NCBI GenBank assembly: GCA_051877515.1
Contig: JBJEIY010000035.1
Coordinates: 1 to 64,000 of the forward strand
Reading direction: 5' to 3'
DNA: 64,000 nt
From: XBB1006 sp051877515
GTDB taxonomy: Bacteria; Bacillota; Clostridia; Lachnospirales; Lachnospiraceae
Part shown: positions 54,258 to 62,317 of the stretch, piece by piece
How the letters are laid out: each line of letters begins with the position of its first letter
Position numbering within the stretch: position 1 is the first letter of the stretch
Position numbers and translations under genes: made by a program
Notes under the pieces: model-generated
The model's database searches: none
Told to the model about the DNA's origin: nothing
Seen by the model: only the letters and a program-made list of their open reading frames with translations

Positions 54258-54782
54258 TTACACCTCCTTAAACTTATTAAAGACATCTTGTATAGCAGCC
54301 ATCCTGGGGTCTACTGCTGTCCTGTCACATGCGCAGTCGCGCTCATTGAGATTGCAACCGCACTTACTGCAAATTCCTCTGCAATCGTCCCTGCACAGAA
54401 CTTTCATAGGCCAGTTAACTAAAATCTCATCGTAGACAAGTTGGTCTGTATCTAATTCCAGTCCATCAATGAACTCTGCCACGTCCAGATCTTCCATTAC
54501 CAACATCGCATTTTCAATAGGAAACTCTCTCTCATAACGAAGATCCAGTTCCATCACGACATCTGTAAGGCATCTGTCGCAGGGAGCCGTAATACTGACA
54601 CATGCCTCAGCCTTCAAGACCAATTCCCTGCCTGAGTCATTCTTAATGTACAGTCTCAACGGACTCTTCTTCGTGATAGGGTAATTCCCCATTCCGTCGT
54701 CAAAGGTCTCCAGCTCAATAGGAACCTCTAAACTTAATTCTTTGCCCGGCTTACTGACCGGATCAAACAAATCTATCTTCAT
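54258..54782 (-). CDS. DUF177 (YceD) family protein
   Basis: A 174-residue protein of the DUF177/YceD family, linked in bacteria to 23S rRNA or large-subunit assembly and usually encoded before rpmF. Conserved CDRCLTDV-type motif in the middle, and a late cysteine cluster CRDDCRGICSKCGCNL that could bind a metal. It is the first gene of the leftward unit and shares its promoter region with tmcAL. Confidence 0.88.
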   Translation of the reverse strand: MKIDLFDPVSKPGKELSLEVPIELETFDDGMGNYPITKKSPLRLYIKNDSGRELVLKAEACVSITAPCDRCLTDVVMELDLRYEREFPIENAMLVMEDLDVAEFIDGLELDTDQLVYDEILVNWPMKVLCRDDCRGICSKCGCNLNERDCACDRTAVDPRMAAIQDVFNKFKEV

Positions 54783-54808
54783 GGCATACTCCTACTCACA
54801 CTCAGACA

Positions 54809-54837
54809 ATTATAAACATCCTCATTTCATTTGTCAA
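54809..54837 (-). promoter_or_regulatory. promoter of the DUF177-rpmF unit
   Basis: On the minus strand a perfect consensus: TTGACA (54837-54832), 17-bp spacer, TATAAT (54814-54809). Its -35 overlaps that of the divergent tmcAL promoter. Confidence 0.85.
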
Positions 54838-54859
54838 CCAAAAATTCATATGTTATAAT
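54831..54859 (+). promoter_or_regulatory. promoter of tmcAL
   Basis: TTGTCA (54831-54836), 17-bp spacer, TATAAT (54854-54859). The expected start point is at or within a base or two of the ATG at 54867. Confidence 0.8.
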
Positions 54860-54866
54860 GATTTTC

Positions 54867-56192
54867 ATGAAGATAACAGGTATTATAGCAGAATTTAACC
54901 CATTTCACAATGGGCATGAATATATTCTTTCACAGGCGCGCAAACAGACCGGCTGTGATCTTTTGGTGGTTGCCATGAGTGGAGACTTCGTACAACGGGG
55001 TGCTCCCGCCATCCTTGATAAAGCGCTTCGCGCCAAAACAGCCCTGCTTGGGGGTGCGGATCTGGTGGTTGAACTTCCGGTGATCGCATCGACTGCATCT
55101 GCTGCTGATTTTGCCCTGGGTGGTGTAGCCGCCCTGGCAGCCTGCGGGGCAGATACCCTTGTTTTTGGCTGTGAGCAGGAAGATTTTTCCTTTTTTCCCA
55201 TTCTGGCAGATTTTCTGGAAAAAGAGCCTGCACAATACCGGGCAGTCTTATCCGAGTATCTGAAACAGGGAGATAGCTATCCTTTGGCCCGTTCCAAAGC
55301 ACTGTCCCGTTTCTTCCCGGAACGGGAAGATCTTTCCGGCCTGCTCGCATTGCCTAACAACATCCTTGCTTTAGAATACCTGCGCGCCATAAAACGAACC
55401 GGCGTTTCCATGCAGGTGTGCCCCATCCGACGGATCGCCGTCGATCATCACAGCGAGGATGGTGTGGGTAACTTTGCCAGCGCCACTGCCATTCGGACGC
55501 AGCTATTGCAAAAGAATCCCGGTGTGACCCAATTCATTCCGGATTACACGGTATCCTCCCTTTCGGATTACCTGTCCCGGCATCTTCCTCTTCGGGAAGA
55601 TGATTTTTCCTCTGCCCTTTGCTACCGGCTGACACAGATGAAATACTGCTACCCCTCTTCTTTTTCGGAAGGATTGTTGTGTCCAAAGAGCAGGGAGCGC
55701 ATTTCCTATCTGGATGGTTCTCCTGAGCTGTTTGACCGCATCTTAAACCATCTGGATGAGTTTACGACTCTGTCAGAGTTTTGCCGGTTACTGCACACAA
55801 AGGAGTGCACTCTCACCCGTTTAAGACGTTTGATGTTCCATATTCTGCTGGACATCACACAGGAGCAGATGGTACAGTTTCGTAATGATCCCTGCCAATA
55901 TGTCCATGTACTGGGGTTCCGGAAAGACAGTCCGGCTGTGGGAGTGATCAAAGAGCGCATCGAGACGCAGAATGCCGTACCTGTCTTTTCTGTGGCAAAG
56001 GCTATGCCGCAGTTGGCAGATAACCTCTTTTTCCGGCAGGATCTTTTTGCCCGGGAGCTGTTTATCCGCACCCTGGCCCAAAAGGATTCCCAAGACAAAA
56101 TGGATCTGTCAACAGACGCATCTGTCTTGAACAAAAAGACTGCCTGTGAACCGTTGTTAAACGATTACAGACAGCCTCTGATCATGATATAA
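54867..56192 (+). CDS. tmcAL: tRNA(Met) cytidine acetate ligase TmcAL
   Basis: A 441-residue enzyme expected to make N4-acetylcytidine at the elongator tRNA(Met) wobble base from acetate and ATP. Nucleotidylyltransferase-type motif TGIIAEFNPFHNGHEYIL at the N-terminus, VVAMSGDFVQRG, and SATAIRT-type segment (NFASATAIRTQL). The length fits the family. I start at MKITGII because the family begins there; an upstream in-frame TTG coincides with the -35 box. There is no ribosome binding site before the ATG, and the -10 lies 7 bases away, so the mRNA is probably leaderless. Confidence 0.93.
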   Translation: MKITGIIAEFNPFHNGHEYILSQARKQTGCDLLVVAMSGDFVQRGAPAILDKALRAKTALLGGADLVVELPVIASTASAADFALGGVAALAACGADTLVFGCEQEDFSFFPILADFLEKEPAQYRAVLSEYLKQGDSYPLARSKALSRFFPEREDLSGLLALPNNILALEYLRAIKRTGVSMQVCPIRRIAVDHHSEDGVGNFASATAIRTQLLQKNPGVTQFIPDYTVSSLSDYLSRHLPLREDDFSSALCYRLTQMKYCYPSSFSEGLLCPKSRERISYLDGSPELFDRILNHLDEFTTLSEFCRLLHTKECTLTRLRRLMFHILLDITQEQMVQFRNDPCQYVHVLGFRKDSPAVGVIKERIETQNAVPVFSVAKAMPQLADNLFFRQDLFARELFIRTLAQKDSQDKMDLSTDASVLNKKTACEPLLNDYRQPLIMI

Positions 56193-56196
56193 TTGT

Positions 56197-56222
56197 AAGG
56201 CAGCTTTTCAAGCTGCCTTTTT
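56197..56222 (+). terminator. Rho-independent terminator of tmcAL
   Basis: AAGGCAGCTT, loop TTC, AAGCTGCCTT, then TTT, starting 5 bp after the stop. Confidence 0.88.
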
Positions 56223-56247
56223 CTATATGAAATCCTATGTATTCCTC

Positions 56248-57423
56248 TTAGTGATGGAACAGGCGCAGTCCCGTAAAGGCCATGGCCATATCATATTTAT
56301 TACAGGTTTCGATCACATTGTCATCCCGTACAGAGCCACCCGGTTGGGCAATATATTTTACGCCGCTTTTGTGGGCCCGTTCAATATTATCTCCGAAAGG
56401 AAAGAAAGCATCGGATCCTAATGCCACATCTGTCATGCCGTCTAACCATGCACGCTTCTGTTCTCTGGTAAATACCGGTGGTTTTTCCTTGAAGTACTTT
56501 CTCCAGACATCCTCACCCAAAACATCCATGTATTCCTCTCCAATATAGACATCAATGACATTGTCTCTGTCAGGTCTTCCAAGACCGTCTGCAAACTGCA
56601 GATCCAGAACCTGCGGAGCCTGACGCAGATACCAGTTATCTGCCTTCTGTCCTGCCAACCTTGTACAATGGATTCTGGACTGCTGTCCTGCACCGATTCC
56701 GATAGCCTGACCGCCTTTGGCATAGCACACAGAATTGGATTGTGTGTATTTCAGTGTGATCAATGCAATGAGCAGATCGATCTTTGCGCTCTCCGGAATG
56801 GTTTTATTCTCAGTTACGATGTTATCCAGAAGACCGGTCTCAATGGCAAACTGATTTCTACCCTGCTCAAATGTTACGCCAAATACCTGCTTATGCTCCA
56901 CAGGTGCCGGAACGTACTCCGGATCAATCTGAATAATACAGTAATTTCCCTTTTTCTTGGCTTTCAGCATTTCCAGTGCTTCCGGCTCAAATCCCGGTGC
57001 GATCACACCGTCAGAAACTTCTCTCTTAATGATCCTGGCAGTGTCCACATCACATACATCCGACAGGGAAATAAAATCTCCGAAAGAAGACATTCTGTCG
57101 GCTCCTCTGGCTCTGGCATATGCACTGGCAAGTTCACTTAACGGTCCCAGATCATCTACCCAGTATATCTTACGCTCCACCTCTGAAAGCGGTACGCCCA
57201 CTGCCGCACCGGCCGGAGAAACATGTTTAAAGGAAGTGGCTGCTGCCATTCCGGTAGCCTGTTTTAATTCTTTCACCAACTGCCAGCCGTTCAATGCATC
57301 CAACAAATTGATATAACCCGGTCTTCCATTTAAAATGGTAATGGGAAGCTCTCCTTCCTCCATAAAAATCCTTGCCGGTTTCTGATTGGGGTTACAGCCA
57401 TACTTTAATTCTAATTCTTTCAT
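56248..57423 (-). CDS. stand-alone AICAR formyltransferase
   Basis: A 391-residue enzyme matching only the formyltransferase half of PurH. It transfers the formyl group from 10-formyl-tetrahydrofolate to AICAR, giving FAICAR. The KH catalytic pair is in SFKHVSPAGAAVG; LKYTQSNSVCYAKGGQAIGIGAGQQSR is also typical. The MGS-like IMP cyclohydrolase domain of bifunctional PurH (about 200 residues at the N-terminus) is absent, and the first residues (KELELKYGCNPNQKPAR) are those of the formyltransferase domain start. A separate IMP cyclohydrolase is encoded about 3 kb upstream in the same orientation. Confidence 0.92.
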   Translation of the reverse strand: MKELELKYGCNPNQKPARIFMEEGELPITILNGRPGYINLLDALNGWQLVKELKQATGMAAATSFKHVSPAGAAVGVPLSEVERKIYWVDDLGPLSELASAYARARGADRMSSFGDFISLSDVCDVDTARIIKREVSDGVIAPGFEPEALEMLKAKKKGNYCIIQIDPEYVPAPVEHKQVFGVTFEQGRNQFAIETGLLDNIVTENKTIPESAKIDLLIALITLKYTQSNSVCYAKGGQAIGIGAGQQSRIHCTRLAGQKADNWYLRQAPQVLDLQFADGLGRPDRDNVIDVYIGEEYMDVLGEDVWRKYFKEKPPVFTREQKRAWLDGMTDVALGSDAFFPFGDNIERAHKSGVKYIAQPGGSVRDDNVIETCNKYDMAMAFTGLRLFHH

Positions 57424-57454
57424 CTTTGTTCCTCCTGCTTATGCTGCAATGATC

Positions 57455-58309
57455 TTATCTTTCTATACGGCTTGCAGCCGCTTTTACCACATGGTCTGCC
57501 AGAACGGACGTCGTCACACTGCCTACTCCTCCCGGTACCGGAGTAATGGCTTCCACCACCGGCTCTACACCGTCATAATCTGCATCTCCGCAAATGCTTC
57601 CGTCTTCTCTGACGTTAATGCCCACATCAATAATGATCTGGCCTTCTTTCACATAATCCCGATTCACCACACCCGCCTGACCGGCTGCAATGATAATAAT
57701 ATCTGCCTCTTTGGTGATCTGATCCATTTCTATGGTTCTGGTATGGCAGATGGTCACGGTGGAATTCTTCTGAAGCATCAGCATAGCCACCGGCTTTCCA
57801 ACCACCAGACTGCGACCTATTACCACGGTTCTTTTTCCGGTACAATCAATGTGATAATGGTCCAGGATCTCAACGCAGGCCTGCGCAGTACAGGGTGCAT
57901 AGCCCATGGTATTCCCCATAAAAACTCCGGACATGGACAGATCTGTCATACAATCCACATCCTTCGCCGGATCCAATGCATTCTGTATGCTTTCCTGATC
58001 AAGATGGGCCGGAAGCGGCCGGAACATCAAGACTCCGTGAATCGTGTCATCCCGGTTCACCTGATCTATCACCCGGAGCATTTCTTCCTGTGTTACAGTT
58101 TCCTCCAGATGGATCCGTTTACAGTCAATCCCAAGATCTTCGCAACGCTTCACTGCTCCCCTTTCGTAAGAAATATCACTTCCGTTTTCTCCTACCCGGA
58201 TAATGCACAGTGTGGGTATTACTCCTTTTTGCCTGCAGAGGGCAACATCCTGCCGAATGCGCTCATTCATTGCTGCAGTTACTTCTCTTCCTGTAAACTG
58301 TTTTGCCAT
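57455..58309 (-). CDS. folD: methylenetetrahydrofolate dehydrogenase/cyclohydrolase
   Basis: A 284-residue bifunctional enzyme interconverting methylene-, methenyl- and 10-formyl-tetrahydrofolate. Rossmann segment RTVVIGRSLVVGKPVAMLML, and the conserved ITPVPGGVGSVTTSVLADHV near the C-terminus. It supplies or consumes the formyl donor used by the AICAR formyltransferase downstream, and follows fhs after a structured 70-bp gap. Confidence 0.95.
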   Translation of the reverse strand: MAKQFTGREVTAAMNERIRQDVALCRQKGVIPTLCIIRVGENGSDISYERGAVKRCEDLGIDCKRIHLEETVTQEEMLRVIDQVNRDDTIHGVLMFRPLPAHLDQESIQNALDPAKDVDCMTDLSMSGVFMGNTMGYAPCTAQACVEILDHYHIDCTGKRTVVIGRSLVVGKPVAMLMLQKNSTVTICHTRTIEMDQITKEADIIIIAAGQAGVVNRDYVKEGQIIIDVGINVREDGSICGDADYDGVEPVVEAITPVPGGVGSVTTSVLADHVVKAAASRIER

Positions 58310-58335
58310 TCTCTACTCTCAACTCCACTTTTTTG

Positions 58336-58388
58336 TGTTCTGCCCGGTCCCGGGAACCGACGATCCTAGGATCTGTCGCCTAGAACAA
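58336..58388 (-). promoter_or_regulatory. structured fhs-folD intergenic RNA, possible three-way junction
   Basis: Minus-strand TGTTCT (overlapping the fhs stop) pairs with AGAACA. Between them are CGAC-A-GATCC/GGATC-GTCG and CGGT-TCCCGGG-ACCG hairpins. The minus-strand tail is A-rich, so it is not an intrinsic terminator. Confidence 0.4.
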
Positions 58389-60062
58389 ACCTACGATCTT
58401 ACCGTTTTCATCAATATCTATTTTTTCTGCGGATGGGATCTTGGGCAATCCCGGCATGGTCATGATATCACCGGTCATAGCCACAATAAATCCTGCTCCT
58501 GCACAGATCCGCAGATTCCGTACTGTAATCTCAAAGTCTTTCGGTGCACCCAGAACTGTCTTCTCATCCGTGAGACTGAACTGCGTTTTGGCCATACAGA
58601 TGGGCAGTCCTCCAAATCCCAGCTCTTCGATCTGTCTTGCCTGCTTCTTGGCAGTATCGGTAAGCACTGCTCTGCTGCCGCCATAAACCCTTTTGACAAT
58701 GGTATTGATCTTTTCTTCCACTGTTTTATTAAGCTCATAGGCATAGGAAAAATGATTTGGCATCTCACACAGACGGATCACCTCTTCTGCCAGAGCTTTG
58801 CCACCTTCGCCACCTTTGGCCCAGACTTCGGAACGCACAACATTTACGCCAAGACTCCTGCATTCTTCCTGGATCATATCCAGCTCTGCCTCTGTGTCCG
58901 TAGGGAACACATTCACTGCTACCACACAGGGAAGCCCGAATACATTGGAAATATTATCCACATGTTTTAGAAGATTGGGCAATCCTTTCCGGAGCGCCGC
59001 AAGGTTTTCCTCACCCAGTTCTGCCTTGGGTACTCCTCCATTATATTTCAAAGCGCGCACAGTTGCAACTATAACCACTGCACTGGGTACCAATCCTGTC
59101 TTACGACATTTAATGTCAATAAACTTTTCTGCTCCCAGATCTGCTCCGAATCCTGCTTCCGTAACAGCATAATCCGCCAGTTTCAAGGCTGTTCTGGTCG
59201 CAACCGCAGAGTTACAGCCATGGGCGATATTGGCAAAAGGGCCTCCGTGAATAATTGCGGGGGTATGTTCCAGGGTCTGTACCAGATTGGGTTTCATGGC
59301 ATCCTTTAATAAAGCTGCCATTGCACCTTCCGCATGAAGATCTCCTGCCGTTACCGGTTTTTCTTCCGAAGTTTTTCCATAAGTATAACCGATGATCATC
59401 TTAGACAGACGCTCTTTTAAGTCCGTAATATTCTGAGACAGGCACAGTACTGCCATAACCTCTGATGCCACGGTAATATCGTAACCATCTTCTCTTGGCA
59501 TGCCGTCTGTTTTACCGCCAAGTCCGTCCACCACATTCCGAAGTTGCCGGTCATTCATATCCACACAACGTTTCCAGGTGATCTTTCTTGGATCAATGTT
59601 CAATTCGTTTCCCTGATAAATATGATTATCGATCATCGCTGCCAGAAGATTGTTCGCTGCGCCAATCGCATGAAAATCCCCCGTAAAATGCAGGTTGATA
59701 TCTTCCATTGGTACAACCTGGGCATAACCGCCTCCTGCAGCACCACCCTTTACACCAAACACCGGTCCTAAGGATGGCTCACGCAATGCCACCACTGTTT
59801 TCTTTCCCAGTCTGGAAAGTCCGTCTGCCAATCCCACCGAGGTTGTGGTTTTTCCTTCTCCTGCGGGCGTTGGATTGATAGCCGTTACCAGGATCAGTTT
59901 CCCATCCGGTTTCTCATTGTTTTCCTTAAAAAACTTATAATTAATCTTCGCTTTATAACCGCCATATTCCTCAAGGTATTTCTCATCCAGTCCTGCTCTT
60001 TTTGCCACTTCGGAAATCGGCAGCATTTCCGATTCCTGTGCAATTTCAATATCTGTTTTCAA
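58380..60062 (-). CDS. fhs: formate-tetrahydrofolate ligase
   Basis: A 560-residue enzyme making 10-formyl-tetrahydrofolate from formate, ATP and tetrahydrofolate. P-loop PAGEGKTTTSVGLADGL, PSLGPVFGVKGGAAGGGYAQV, and the late SLTDEKTVLGAPKDF. The start is TTG: the next methionine would remove the conserved KTDIEIAQ N-terminus, and AAGGAG lies 9 bases upstream. It is the entry point of one-carbon units here, in a clostridial acetogen-like or purine role. It has its own promoter and a leader with a strong hairpin. Confidence 0.95.
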   Translation of the reverse strand: MKTDIEIAQESEMLPISEVAKRAGLDEKYLEEYGGYKAKINYKFFKENNEKPDGKLILVTAINPTPAGEGKTTTSVGLADGLSRLGKKTVVALREPSLGPVFGVKGGAAGGGYAQVVPMEDINLHFTGDFHAIGAANNLLAAMIDNHIYQGNELNIDPRKITWKRCVDMNDRQLRNVVDGLGGKTDGMPREDGYDITVASEVMAVLCLSQNITDLKERLSKMIIGYTYGKTSEEKPVTAGDLHAEGAMAALLKDAMKPNLVQTLEHTPAIIHGGPFANIAHGCNSAVATRTALKLADYAVTEAGFGADLGAEKFIDIKCRKTGLVPSAVVIVATVRALKYNGGVPKAELGEENLAALRKGLPNLLKHVDNISNVFGLPCVVAVNVFPTDTEAELDMIQEECRSLGVNVVRSEVWAKGGEGGKALAEEVIRLCEMPNHFSYAYELNKTVEEKINTIVKRVYGGSRAVLTDTAKKQARQIEELGFGGLPICMAKTQFSLTDEKTVLGAPKDFEITVRNLRICAGAGFIVAMTGDIMTMPGLPKIPSAEKIDIDENGKIVGLF

Positions 60063-60115
60063 CTTCCCTTTCTCCTTTACACAATCCGTACTCTTTTGCT
60101 AAACCTTCAAGAAGA

Positions 60116-60143
60116 ATTCCCGCCTGCAGCAACAGACGGGAAT
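60116..60143 (-). promoter_or_regulatory. hairpin in the fhs leader
   Basis: ATTCCCGTCTG pairs with CAGGCGGGAAT (one G-U) around a 6-base loop. It lies about 20 bp downstream of the fhs promoter start point and 50 bp before the start codon. A TCAAG/CTTGA pair may close it from outside. It could be an attenuator, a riboswitch part or a stabilising stem. Confidence 0.5.
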
Positions 60144-60170
60144 CATTTTCCTCACTATAGTTCCTTGATT

Positions 60171-60199
60171 ATTATATGCTTTTTGCATATCCCCGACAA
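60171..60199 (-). promoter_or_regulatory. promoter of fhs
   Basis: On the minus strand TTGTCG (60199-60194), 17-bp spacer, TATAAT (60176-60171). It gives a leader of about 100 bases. Confidence 0.7.
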
Positions 60200-60225
60200 G
60201 GCATTGTGGTTTAAATTTTTTTAAT

Positions 60226-60939
60226 CTACTGATTCTTATTTTTTATAACAGACTCATACGCTCCGGTAGCAATGTCAATATATCTTACAAACAAAGATAC
60301 CTTATTATCCGGGTTCAGGCTATCCCACAAAAGGTTTGCAAAAGTATCCATATCATTCTCCATGGCAACCCGCTTTGGCTCACCCTCGAAACTTGGAAGC
60401 GGATCTGCATCATGCATATATGTATGGATAAAATGTCCCTCACCTGCCAGCGGTTTCTCGTAAGCATAAGTAAAACGGCTGCAGGATTCCGGATTGCCGT
60501 CGGCACTCTTTAAAATGGACATGGCATAATTAAAATTACCGCCCTCTACATGCATGATCCCTGAAATCCTTGGCGTATAATTCGGTCCGTCCGGTTCAAA
60601 TTGACGGGTGCGCAATGCCTGTTCAAAAGTCTGCTGTTTATCCATCAGTTCATAAATGGTATCTGTCTGGTCACCATTGGTCACAATGGTCTTATTTCCC
60701 AACACTCTTACCGGTGCATAGATCACCAGACTGGGATCACTTAGTTTTGCCGGATCAAAGGCCTGGGTACGGATTCCTTCTCCGTCTTCCACAAACACCC
60801 GATTACGGCTGTTCACACTTCTGCCCATGATAAAGTATGCGGCAACTGCCTTTGTTCCATCCGGGGTTCTTCCTATGATAATGCCTCTACCCGGATAGGA
60901 GTTTTCTTTTAATTCTTTTTCGATATCTACTATTTTCAT
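60226..60939 (-). CDS. purO: IMP cyclohydrolase, PurO-like (PF07826 family)
   Basis: A 237-residue protein of the IMP cyclohydrolase family first known from archaea. It closes FAICAR to IMP, the last step of purine synthesis. Landmarks are NSYPGRGIIIGRTPDG, FIMGRSVNSRNRVF, NYTPRISG and the late GEGHFIHTYMHDADPLPSF. The start has AAGGAGAACAGG before it. Together with the AICAR formyltransferase it replaces bifunctional PurH. It has its own promoter; the gene unit is monocistronic or read through into fhs, which also has a promoter. Confidence 0.88.
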   Translation of the reverse strand: MKIVDIEKELKENSYPGRGIIIGRTPDGTKAVAAYFIMGRSVNSRNRVFVEDGEGIRTQAFDPAKLSDPSLVIYAPVRVLGNKTIVTNGDQTDTIYELMDKQQTFEQALRTRQFEPDGPNYTPRISGIMHVEGGNFNYAMSILKSADGNPESCSRFTYAYEKPLAGEGHFIHTYMHDADPLPSFEGEPKRVAMENDMDTFANLLWDSLNPDNKVSLFVRYIDIATGAYESVIKNKNQ

Positions 60940-60978
60940 CCTGTTCTCCTTAATATTTTTCACTAATGTACTTCATAC

Positions 60979-61008
60979 ATTATACCCTCTCCCTTTTCTA
61001 CAGCACAA
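60979..61008 (-). promoter_or_regulatory. promoter of the IMP cyclohydrolase gene
   Basis: On the minus strand TTGTGC (61008-61003), 18-bp spacer, TATAAT (60984-60979). The divergent dinB promoter starts 23 bp away. Confidence 0.65.
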
Positions 61009-61030
61009 GCCCTAAAATGCAAAAAATCCA

Positions 61031-61059
61031 TTTACATCCAAACATGCGTTTGCTATACT
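61031..61059 (+). promoter_or_regulatory. promoter of the Y-family polymerase gene
   Basis: TTTACA (61031-61036), 17-bp spacer, TATACT (61054-61059). I did not see a LexA-like (SOS) palindrome overlapping it. Confidence 0.65.
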
Positions 61060-61090
61060 GAAAACAGAGGATAAAGGGGGCGATGGCAGT

Positions 61091-62284
61091 ATGGAAGAAT
61101 CCATTTTTTATCATGTTGATGTAAATTCTGCTTTTCTCAGCTGGGAAGCGGCCAGACGGCTCCGCCTTAATCCTTCGGCTGTTGATATCCGTGAAATCCC
61201 GGCTGTCATCGGCGGTGACCAGAGCAGGCGGCATGGGATTGTTCTTGCTAAATCCATTCCCGCCAAGAAATATGGCATTACCACCGGCGAGCCCATTGCC
61301 ACTGCAGTGAAGAAATGTCCCAATTTACAGCTGATCAAACCTGATTATGAACTGTATGTGGAAAATTCCAGAATGCTGATGAATCTGTTAAAACAATACG
61401 CGCCCGCAGTGGAACCGTTTTCCGTTGACGAAGCCTTTTGTGACATGACCGGAACCGGACGGTTGTACGGCGATCCTGTTGCATTTGCCTGTCGTCTCAA
61501 AGATGAGATTAAAGACTCTTTTGGTTTTACAGTGAATATCGGAATCGGCCCAAACCGGCTTTTAGCCAAAATGGCTTCCGATTTTCAGAAGCCGGACCGG
61601 GTTCATACTCTTTTTAAGGAGGAAATTCCTGACAAAATGTGGCCTCTTCCTGTGGAAGATCTTCTTTTTGTTGGAAAAAATACTGCTTCCAAGCTTCACC
61701 ATCTTGGCATTCATACCATAGGGCAACTGGCTCTTTGTGACCCTGCTCTGCTCTCCGGCCATTTGAAAAAACAGGGAATTACCGCCTGGCAGTATGCCAA
61801 TGGAAGATGTGACGATTTCGGAGCAGATCATACCATTGCAAACAAAGGTTACAGCAACTCTACCACCTTGTCCTCCGATATTACTTCAGCTACCATTGCC
61901 AAGCAGGTCCTCCTGTCTTTATGTGAAACCGTCGGTGCCAGACTGCGCGCTGATAATGCACGGATCAGTGTGATCGCAGTGACGATCCGAAACTGCGATT
62001 TCCAGAATACTTCAAAACAGACCTCCCTGTATTCTTCTACCAATGTAACAGATGAAATCTACCAGCAGGTATGCCGGTTATTTGATGAATTATGGGACGG
62101 CTCTCCTATCCGTCTGCTGGGTGTTTCCACCTCCAAAGCCACCCAAACAGACAATTACCAGTATGATCTTTTTTGCTCACAGCAGCATGAAAAGCTGAAA
62201 AAACTGGATTCTGCCGTAGACAATATAAGAGCCCGCTATGGAGAAGGCTCCATAAAACGGGCTACCTTTTTAGATAAACCTTAA
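61091..62284 (+). CDS. dinB: Y-family DNA polymerase (DinB/Pol IV type)
   Basis: A 397-residue translesion polymerase. Catalytic acidic motifs are HVDVNSAFLSWE near the start and PFSVDEAFCDMTG near residue 105, with a helix-hairpin-helix region DLLFVGKNTASKLHHLGI and the C-terminal little-finger domain (YSNSTTLSSDIT). The N-terminal motif is D-V-N-S-A-F rather than D-M-D-x-F-F, a variant I associate with clostridial relatives. No beta-clamp motif is obvious at the C-terminus. The ribosome binding site is AAGGGGG, 12 bases from the ATG. Confidence 0.92.
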   Translation: MEESIFYHVDVNSAFLSWEAARRLRLNPSAVDIREIPAVIGGDQSRRHGIVLAKSIPAKKYGITTGEPIATAVKKCPNLQLIKPDYELYVENSRMLMNLLKQYAPAVEPFSVDEAFCDMTGTGRLYGDPVAFACRLKDEIKDSFGFTVNIGIGPNRLLAKMASDFQKPDRVHTLFKEEIPDKMWPLPVEDLLFVGKNTASKLHHLGIHTIGQLALCDPALLSGHLKKQGITAWQYANGRCDDFGADHTIANKGYSNSTTLSSDITSATIAKQVLLSLCETVGARLRADNARISVIAVTIRNCDFQNTSKQTSLYSSTNVTDEIYQQVCRLFDELWDGSPIRLLGVSTSKATQTDNYQYDLFCSQQHEKLKKLDSAVDNIRARYGEGSIKRATFLDKP

Positions 62285-62317
62285 CGTGTTTTTTGCCTGC
62301 TTATTGTTCCCTGTTCT

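Noticed and set aside
61010..61090. LexA/SOS box before the Y-family polymerase gene
   Set aside because: No inverted GAAC-type repeat at the promoter.
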